From Nemertoderma westbladi (lineage: Eukaryota; Xenacoelomorpha; Nemertodermatida; Nemertodermatidae), in the NCBI GenBank assembly GCA_032718475.1, contig JAUCBJ010001217.1:1-39582 (forward strand): DNA of 39,582 bases, given 5' to 3'. The notes beneath the pieces are model-generated. The model was not told where the DNA came from. It did not search any database and saw only the letters and a program-made list of their open reading frames with translations. Shown in pieces: positions 32,871 through 39,582 of the stretch. Both the position numbers and the translations under genes were made by a program. The stretch's first letter is position 1, and the number at the start of each line of letters is the position of its first letter.

Positions 32871-33195
32871 TTGAGACCCATCTCATAATATTCGCCACTA
32901 TCGAAAACCCGTATAGATGAAAAATAGTGCCCAAACTATGAATATTTTTCAAAATAATGAATTTTGGCCATAAACAGGGTTTCTGGACCACTGTGCGTTT
33001 CTGCAATGTTTTGAATAAGAACCCCGGTTAGACCCTTTAAATTATTTGTGTCGAAACGAAATTTCCCTGGCCCATATTTTCTCTCAGAACCACCTTAATA
33101 CAAATAAATTTGCCCGAATAGTTTTAACAATACTACTGGTGATAAATCTACAATATAGAGAAAGCAACTTGATACCACGGTTTCCCCTTTTTATC

Positions 33196-33271
33196 ACAGG
33201 ATTTTGGATTGAGTCCAGCCCATGAGAAATAATACTCAGTGTCAAATCCTTTGTCCGATCACCTCAAACAT
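33196..33271 (+). repeat. Left copy of 76-bp duplication flanking the LINE fragment
   Basis: Matches 34283-34358 at 75 of 76 positions, starting ACAGGATTTTGGATTGAGTC and ending CACCTCAAACAT. It lies immediately before the first LINE codons and so behaves as an unusually long target-site duplication. Confidence 0.85.
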
Positions 33272-34282
33272 CAAACATCGGGAGACACACTTGCACCATT
33301 CTTGTTCATAATTGTTGTTGACTATGTTCTACGCATGTCCTTAGATCATCATAATGATGATGGGGTGATGATAACTCCACCTACTGGCTCCAGAAGTCGA
33401 GGAAATCCTGCCAAGTACCTAACTGATCTAGACTTTGCTGATGACTTAGGAGTACTCTCAGAATCACTAGAGGGAGCCCAACGGCTTCTCAGCTCATTAG
33501 AACATGCTGCTTCTAGTGTTGGTCTTTTTATTAACTCCAGAAAGACCGAAATTTTGACAGTTAACTTTGAAAGTCCTCAGCAAGTCTCTGATCGGATGAG
33601 CATAAGCTCAAAGGATGGTATGCTTTAGCACGTGGACGACTTCTGTTACCTGGGATCATGGATCCGGAAGTCAGGTGAGGACCTTCGAATACGTAAGGGA
33701 AAGGCATGGGCAGCCTTGAATAGGCTTTCCAGGATTTTGAAGTCACCGAGAATTAATCGGAAACTTAAGGTCCGATTATTTAGAGCAGCAGTAGTTCCAG
33801 TACTCCTCTATGGGAGTCCATGCTGGGCTCTAACTGCTGAGGACACTAAATCTCTGGATGGCACATTCACAAGAATGCTACGCCGGGTTCATTGTGTCAA
33901 GTACAATGCACACATATCCAACCAGACACTATATAACATATGTCTCATTGGAAGTGTCTTATTGGTTCCCCCTAGTGGTTGACACTAGAACAAAATCGCC
34001 TCCGCTTTGGAGGACATTGCTTTTGCCGTGAGGAACAGCCAGTGCATAATCTTGTACTTTGGCAGCCTCATGGAGTGAATAAGCATGGTGGGCAGCCCAT
34101 GACTTTCTTGAGACGCATCTTAAAGGACACTGGCCTTGAAGATGCGGATGATCTAGCAAATGTCATGGGTGATAGGGAGTTGTGGCGGTGCAATTTTGTC
34201 GATAAGCCCGCACAGCATTCCTAAAAATGCAGCTGCAATCCAGCATGCCGATCCTAGTAGTAGTAGTAGCAGTAGTACTAGT
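33272..34282 (+). pseudogene. 5'-truncated LINE fragment (RT C-terminal half), RTE-like
   Basis: Coding similarity starts abruptly at 33278 with SGDTLAPFLFIIVVDYVLR (RT motif B), then LDFADDLGVLS (motif C), INSRKTEILTVNF, and after an in-frame TAG (33626-33628) VDDFCYLGSWI, KGKAWAALNRLSRI and LLYGSPCWAL. A frameshift near 33975 is followed by LRFGGHCFCREEQPVHNLV and GQPMTFLRRILKDTG, the usual tail of this LINE type. It ends at about 34223 and is followed by (TAG)n-type repeats (34255-34280). A precise 5' truncation, a simple-repeat tail and flanking direct repeats are the signs of target-primed reverse transcription. Clade assignment is tentative. Confidence 0.8.
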
Positions 34283-34358
34283 ACAGGATTTTGGATTGAG
34301 TCCGGCCCATGAGAAATAATACTCAGTGTCAAATCCTTTGTCCGATCACCTCAAACAT
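34283..34358 (+). repeat. Right copy of 76-bp duplication flanking the LINE fragment
   Basis: Partner of 33196-33271; the one difference is G instead of A in GTCCGGCCC. It starts directly after the (TAG)n-like tail of the LINE fragment. Confidence 0.85.
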
Positions 34359-34372
34359 GCACTCATATCACA

Positions 34373-34481
34373 TATCCTCATACCCATACTATATACTATA
34401 CTATATAATATACTATAGTATACTAACATACTATATATATACATACTACTATATATATGCTAAATATACTATATATACATA
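34373..34481. repeat. TA-rich simple repeat
   Basis: Degenerate ACTATATATA runs. The foldback element at 34482 is inserted within this stretch. Confidence 0.8.
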
Positions 34482-34650
34482 TATATAGCGGTGAGAAACA
34501 ATCAAAATTCGAGTTCGATGGAGAAGTAAAAAAATTTTATTGATATTATCAGTCAAATAAATTAAATTGTTTAGAAAACATTATGACAGTAAAAACGTTT
34601 TTTTACGTCTCCATCAAACTCGAATTTTGATTGTTTCTCACCGCTATATA
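34482..34650. mobile_element. Short palindromic foldback element (MITE-like, 169 bp)
   Basis: The arms 34482-34534 and 34598-34650 are inverted copies differing at about 2 of 53 positions. Both start TATATAGCGGTGAGAAACAA and contain TCAAAATTCGAGTT. The loop is about 63 bp of A/T-rich sequence. Insertion into TATATA makes the exact target duplication unclear. No coding capacity. Confidence 0.85.
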
Positions 34651-34783
34651 TACCGGAAGTCAGCAACAACAAACCTGCTCGTTTTTCTGGAATACATATA
34701 TAATATATATATATATATAACTGACTGTCTGACTGTACTGTACTGCTGTACAAACCCCTGAATCCCTTTTATATATATATTGT

Positions 34784-36092
34784 ATGACAATGGTGGTTCA
34801 CGTTGCCACTGTCGCGTCTCAAACCCAAGTGTATGTGGAGAATGATGTCCTAGCCTACATTTGGGCAGCTCATATGAAGGGGTTGCCATGGGTGTCCATA
34901 TGTGCTATAGTCGATCCCTGGCCGCGGTTCGCGGAAGCAACCTTAAAGGAGGCGAAGCGGGTTTTGCTCGACTTAATTCCATCTGGTGATAGGCAAAAAC
35001 AAAAACGGAGTTTTTCTAAGTATAGACAAGCAGGTGATAGTATGAGGAAGAATATTGTTACCGATATTCTCGATATAATGGATTATGGTGAGTTCGTTAG
35101 CCTGGACCCCTTTCCAAGATTTATACCGCGAGATATCGAATGCCTACCACCGTTTTCGACGTTGGAGGTAGATCTTGCATTTATCTTAAACCGTATAAGC
35201 ACACTGCTGGATCGGGTTGCAGTTATAGAGGCTGACCAGGATCGTGGTTGTCTCTCCTGTTGTTCCAGCCAGGATCGTAACATGTGTCACTCTATTAGTA
35301 TGGGGGATGCTGCTCTCCCTACTGCGAGTCAGGCTAGTGGGACTGTGGGTTCTCAAACCTGCACTACTTCCACCACCATATCTTCGCTTACATCCAGGGA
35401 TGTAAGTAAACTCGGTGAAATCTCCTAAACCTCCCCCTCATGCATCGTTGTTCAGTGTGGTAGCTCAATCTACGGGAATTCCCGCTTCATCACAAACCAA
35501 TAACATGTCGAACCCGTCCACTATAGATGAGGCTGGGTTTACTAGGGTTGGAGTGGATGGTAAACACCATCCTGTGAAACCGGACCACCGACGTAAAATT
35601 ATACGGACGGAGGTGGGTCAAGCATCTGGATGGGGACCATCAGCTGCCAAGACCCATGGCTGGAGGCACCAGTTGGTAGGTGGCACTAGATCTACGGATA
35701 GAGGTCTTACAATCGAGCTGAGGCATCGGCTTTACATCACAGGGTCCCGGCCGTCGATTACTTCGAGTGATATTATTGAATATATTCGTGATGAGCAGAG
35801 TTTGACAATCGAGTGAGACTTTGCTCCCACTTCTTCTCCCTCGAGGAAATCCATTATAATTGGTTGCAAGGACTCGGAATGTAACCAGCTGCTGAGTCCG
35901 GATGTTTGGCCTTTGTATGCAAAGGTTGGGTTATACTTTCCCCCTCGTGGCAGTCTGGCAGGTTCTCTTACTAACCCAAAGAGTAATTCAGGTACTGGCG
36001 GTGTTGCTGTCGATCAACCTAATGTGCCGAATATTAGTGCGAGTTCCCCAGTTGATGGCATTGTTGTCCTATCTGCGGGCGCAGACACTTAA
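34784..36092 (+). pseudogene. LINE ORF1 remnant
   Basis: The first frame (34784-35428) contains ILDIMDYGEFVSLDPFPRF and LAFILNRISTLLDRVAVIEA, the latter a possible coiled-coil. A frameshift near 35415-35428 leads into the next frame (to a TGA at 35814-35816) with RHRLYITGSRPSITSSDII, an RRM-like start. The frame continues past the TGA with KSIIIGCKDSECNQLLSPDVW and ends at 36092. The last segment matches the ORF1 domain seen in the remnant at 14.5-15.3 kb. ORF1 proteins of these LINEs bind the element RNA. One frameshift and one stop make it inactive. Confidence 0.7.
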
Positions 36093-36319
36093 TTTGAGCT
36101 CCACTCAGGGATTTTACGTTTTTACGTTTTATTATGAATTATTTCGATTTTTTTTTATATTTATATATAACAACTTTTTACTCACTTATATAAGTGAAAG
36201 AAAAGTATTATTATTGTTTTTTTTATTTATTTATTAATTATGTCTTGTAATCGTTTTTTGCATATTTTATTATTCTTTTCTATTGTATTTTCTTCTTGTT
36301 TTGTTTCTTTTTTTTTACC

Positions 36320-38310
36320 ATGGTTTCTATCTGTACATATAATTGTAATTCCATTAATAGTCCGGAGTCTCGACTTGTCCTGGATGACATATTCGCCCAG
36401 AACCCGGACCTTATACTTCTTCAAGAGCATTGGCTCACCAAGCAGGATTTGGGATACCTTAATGATTTGAATATTAGCTATATTGGACGAGGAACCTCTC
36501 CGGTGGATCTCTCCAGTGGGCTACTCCGTGGAAGACCCTATGGGGGATTAGTGATTATGTGGAAGCGGTCCATTGCATCAGCCATTGAAGTTGTTTTGTA
36601 TGATGACGAGCGTATTATGGGTTTGGATGTCAACAGACGATGGGAACCGGAATATCTTACTTAATATATATCTATCCCATGAATACCCAGATAATGACAA
36701 ACTGTATGACTGTTATTTAGGGCGAATACATAGTATACTGGAGATGGAACCTACTCCATTTGCTTGCATTGTTGGTGATTTTAATGCTAAGCCAGGTGGG
36801 TCTTTCTTCTCGAAGTGTACCGCTTGGATTGAGGAATTGTCTATGCATATTGTGGATGTTGAGACATTGCCTAGTAATACTTTCACTTTCATTAGTTCTG
36901 CCCATGGGAGTACGTCATGGCAGGACGTTGTTTGTTCAGGGGGGGGGGGGGGGGGGGAGGTTGTGGTCAAAATTTGATAACTTCGAGGTTGGTTACGATT
37001 TATCTATATGTGATCATCTGCCGGTTTACTTTTCGATCAACGTTACTCCCTCCGTATCTGCTGGCCCCCCCACAAATAGGGATCAGTAATTCGGCCGACT
37101 CTGCGGCTCCGTCGTTTCGATGGAACAAAGTAAACTTTGAGTCTCAATCCCGTTATCAGCAGTCTATAGATAATTTCCTTGGTGATAACACGAGCTGTTT
37201 CAATGATCCTATTTTGCGCTGTGATAAGGCTCAGTGCAAGGACCCTAAACATATCTATCACGCCAACCATATGTGTGATGTCATACGGGTCTCGCTGGAA
37301 TCGTCTGCGAGGCAGTTTATTCAACAGAGTAAGCAGGCGAATCCTTCGGGCGCGAAATATAAATCAGTTCCGGGCTGGAATTATATAGTAAAAGCGAATT
37401 ATGACGCTTCTAGGCTCGCTTTCAAATTATGGCGTTCCCAGGGATGTCTGCGTTCTGGTACTCTGTTCCAGGAATATCAGACAAGTAAAGCTAGGTTCAA
37501 GCGATCTATGCGCCTTGCAAAGAAGGAGGAGGAAAGATCGCGAGATGACAGGTTGGCTGAGTCGTTGTGTTCAGCGGATGGTTATTTCTGGTCAAACATT
37601 AGTAAACGGACCAAAAGTTCTACCCTGTTGCCAAACAGGGTTGATAAAGCCAATGGGGAGGCGGAAATTGGCGCGATGTTGAAGGAATACTTTTCTAGCT
37701 TACTTAATTGTAATAATCCTGACTCTGATAAGGATTTTGTTGACAATTTACTAATAATTCGATTAGGTCAATGATATACTCATTACGAGTAGCGAGGTGG
37801 AAAATGCTATAGGCAGACTCAAGCTTGGTAAAGCAGTTGGACCTGATAAGTTTTCTTCCAAGCATTTTAGATTTGGTTGTACCGATCTGCTATGCAAATA
37901 TATTGCCCGCTTATTTAATTTAATGATATTACACGGTCATTTACCTGATATTTTAATTGAAGCAAATATTATTCCGCTTATTAAGGACAAAACTGGGGAT
38001 GTAACCAGTAAGGACAATTATAGGGGAATCACAATAGTAATATATTTACTAAAGTGTTTGAGGTTGTTGTTTTAAAACGGCTCATCTGGTTTCTCGATAC
38101 TGCTCACAACCAGTTCAGTTATAAGGTAAACTCAGGTACAGAATTTTGTATTTTTGCTTTTAAGGAGACTGTCAATTATTTATCTTGAGAATTATAGCCT
38201 TGTATTCTGCTGTATGTTGGATGCTAGCAAAGCTTTTGAATGAATGGCAAGGTGGTGGGTGGACTCTGTAGAGTTTTGCAACCAATAAATTATATGCCCG
38301 TTGCTCAACC
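36320..38310 (+). pseudogene. LINE ORF2 remnant: APE endonuclease and N-terminal part of RT (CR1/Jockey group)
   Basis: It starts at ATG 36320 (MVSICTYNCNSINSPES) after a T-rich gap from ORF1. Endonuclease motifs are LLQEHWL, GRPYGGLVIMW, IVGDFNAKPG and SICDHLPVYF (usually SDHxP). Frameshifts occur near 36655 and near 37770, and a run of 19 G (36939-36957) sits inside the endonuclease coding region. RT starts with AIGRLKLGKAVGPDKFSS and IIPLIKDKTGDVTSKDNYR; after further breaks near 38050 it reads LDTAHNQFSYKVNSGTEFC and MLDASKAFE (motif A). Motifs B and C are missing, so the copy is 3'-truncated at about 38250-38310, close to exon 4 of the host gene. Confidence 0.8.
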
Positions 38311-38353
38311 AACGAAGCTAGCGCCTTCAAATTGATGAAAAATTCAGTAACTA

Positions 38354-38417
38354 ACTTAGGTGAAAAAGTTGAGGTGAATCCTGATACTTAGGTGAAAAAG
38401 TTGAGGTGAATCCTGAT
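38354..38417 (+). repeat. Exact 32-bp tandem duplication
   Basis: ACTTAGGTGAAAAAGTTGAG and the following 12 bases occur at 38354-38385 and again at 38386-38417 without a mismatch. It lies between the LINE end and the exon 4 acceptor. Confidence 0.95.
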
Positions 38418-38533
38418 AACTCAGACTGTAGAAGACTAATAAAACGGATATAATGAATTACCCTTATGTGAAGTACCGTTATGTACCATACTCAACTCAT
38501 TCGTGATGTGAAATTATTGTTGTATCATTGCAG

Positions 38534-38725
38534 ATCGCATGGCGTACCGTACTGTGGGGTTTTGTTCTCCAGTTTCTATTCGGTCTTATCATCATCCGAA
38601 CCGAGCCGGGCTTCGAAGCATTCAAATGGTTGGGCCATAATATTGAAACATTCCTCCGTTACTCCGATGTTGGAACTGCATTTGTCGTTGGCGAATTATT
38701 TGGTAAAAATATATTCATAATTCAG
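38534..38725 (+). CDS. SLC28A3-like: SLC28-like concentrative nucleoside transporter, exon 4
   Basis: Acceptor ATTGCAG ends at 38533 and donor CAG|GTGTGT starts at 38726; the exon is 64 codons in phase 0 at both ends. The peptide starts IAWRTVLWGFVLQFLFGLII, continues IRTEPGFEAFKWLGHNIETF and ends GELFGKNIFIIQ. This is the conserved CNT segment W-R-x-V-x-x-G-x-x-L-Q-F-x-F-G-(x)-R-T with the WLG and F-x-(F/V)-G-(D/E) motifs, so the family call is secure. It joins exon 3 (SKHPNA) exactly where the family alignment expects. The transport core (hairpins HP1/HP2 and the NEF motif) must be encoded further right, outside the window. Either exon 4 splices across the 24.5-kb intron 3 or the region is misassembled; the phase match favours the former. 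Confidence 0.95.
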
Positions 38726-38939
38726 GTGTGTTTATTATATTTTTGATTTATTATATTTTATTATGAGTTTCTGAAATGGGTATAAACAAAGAAATTAACA
38801 TGATATCTAAAAATCGGTTTCATATTTTTGGAAACCAAACCTGCTGGCCCATCTATAATTAATTGTTGTCCATATTGTATTGTTGTCCTTATTGTAACCA
38901 TGGCTAATTGCAGCCAAAAAGCATTTATGGTCATTTCAA
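38726..38939. other. Start of intron 4
   Basis: A/T-rich sequence follows the GTGTGT donor. No element is recognised. Confidence 0.6.
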
Positions 38940-39140
38940 AAAAAGGTATATAATTTCATTTCAAAACATATATTTAATTTAATTTCAGAAATAAAGGTAT
39001 ATAATATAATTTTAGAAAAATTTATATAATTTCATTTCAGAAATATATATATAATTTCATTTCAGTAAAATGTATTTAATTTAATTTCAGATAAATGTAA
39101 ATATTTTCATTTCAAAAATGTATTTAATTTCATTGAACAA
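38940..39140 (+). repeat. Degenerate AATTTCATTTCAG tandem repeat in intron 4
   Basis: TATATAATTTCATTTCA-type words recur about every 35 bases (near 38949, 38985, 39027, 39050, 39085, 39108), often ending in TTTCAG. These resemble intron 3' ends, so they are potential cryptic acceptors. Confidence 0.7.
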
Positions 39141-39337
39141 TTTCAGACATCATATTCCTGTGTCCTGTATCGGTGCATTCTTACCCTATCAGTCTTTATA
39201 TTGTCTATATGATACCGATACCGGTTTGGTATCCTAATAATACTGTACGTACCGTACATGACCATAATGATACCTAAATTTATGGTTAAGTATAAGTGCA
39301 ATGCATGGCATTATTGTGAAGATTAAATTATGCCTGG

Positions 39338-39520
39338 GACCCTCTAAATACCGTATTGAAGCTTCATATTTGATTTATATTTTATTTGTGTATTATTGAC
39401 CAGACCCTTATTACCTGAACTTGTGACCTGACCCATTGACCAGACCCTCTAAATACCGTATTGAAGCTTTATATTTCATTTATATTTTAATTGTGTAGTA
39501 TTGACCAGACCCTTATTACC
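39338..39520 (+). repeat. 78-bp direct duplication, 105-bp offset
   Basis: GACCCTCTAAATACCGTATT begins both 39338-39415 and 39443-39520; both copies end CCAGACCCTTATTACC. Only a few differences separate them. Intronic, no coding potential. Confidence 0.9.
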
Positions 39521-39582
39521 ACAATTAAGTAACCTGCATAATCTTGTAACAAGTGTTTACTTTCATTTATTGTTTTGGTCCC

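Noticed and set aside
32489-33006. ORFs on both strands (143 and 85 codons)
   Set aside because: Low-complexity translation of a degenerate tandem repeat; no domain or splice context.

Overview
This is an animal nuclear window: spliced exons with GT/AG borders, long introns, four classes of retroelement, foldback elements and several minisatellites. No bacterial, organellar or exogenous viral features are visible. The retroelements (BEL/Pao, Penelope-like, several APE-type LINEs) and the compositional style suggest a marine invertebrate, possibly a deuterostome, but sequence reading alone cannot fix the lineage.

The one host gene I recognise runs left to right and leaves the window on the right. 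It is a concentrative nucleoside transporter (SLC28/CNT family). Four exons can be placed at 9463-9570, 11093-11480, 13734-14065 and 38534-38725. Their splice phases agree (0, 1, 0) and together they encode about 340 residues of N-terminus. Intron 3 is about 24.5 kb and is where most of the mobile DNA has accumulated.

Layout: 231-5470 is a C/A-rich minisatellite of 20-21 bp units with an 83-bp higher-order period. 5471-9462 is the upstream flank of the gene; it carries a foldback element (6577-7076) whose centre holds a tRNA-like Pol III promoter followed at once by a complete hammerhead ribozyme motif on the minus strand. Introns 1 and 2 hold little beyond simple repeats, including (GGGGT)7.

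Intron 3 holds, in order: a LINE ORF1/ORF2 remnant (14450-15310, minus); a small minisatellite (16504-16640); a foldback with a tRNA-like centre (16983-17187); a truncated Penelope-like element with inverted terminal repeats carrying hammerhead-like cores (17574-19153); eight 21-bp repeats each centred on TTCTAGAA (19367-19525); a BEL/Pao retrotransposon (20303-26810, minus) broken by stops and frameshifts; a roughly 130-bp tandem array (27484-28365); a LINE with an uninterrupted 909-codon ORF (28351-31080, minus); a 0.9-kb minisatellite inverted relative to the one at 16.5 kb (31366-32266); a LINE 3' fragment with a 76-bp flanking duplication (33196-34358); a palindromic foldback (34482-34650); and a decayed two-ORF LINE (34784-38310, plus) ending about 220 bp before exon 4.

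Many long open frames in the window are by-products of tandem repeats whose unit length is near a multiple of three, and are not proposed as genes.
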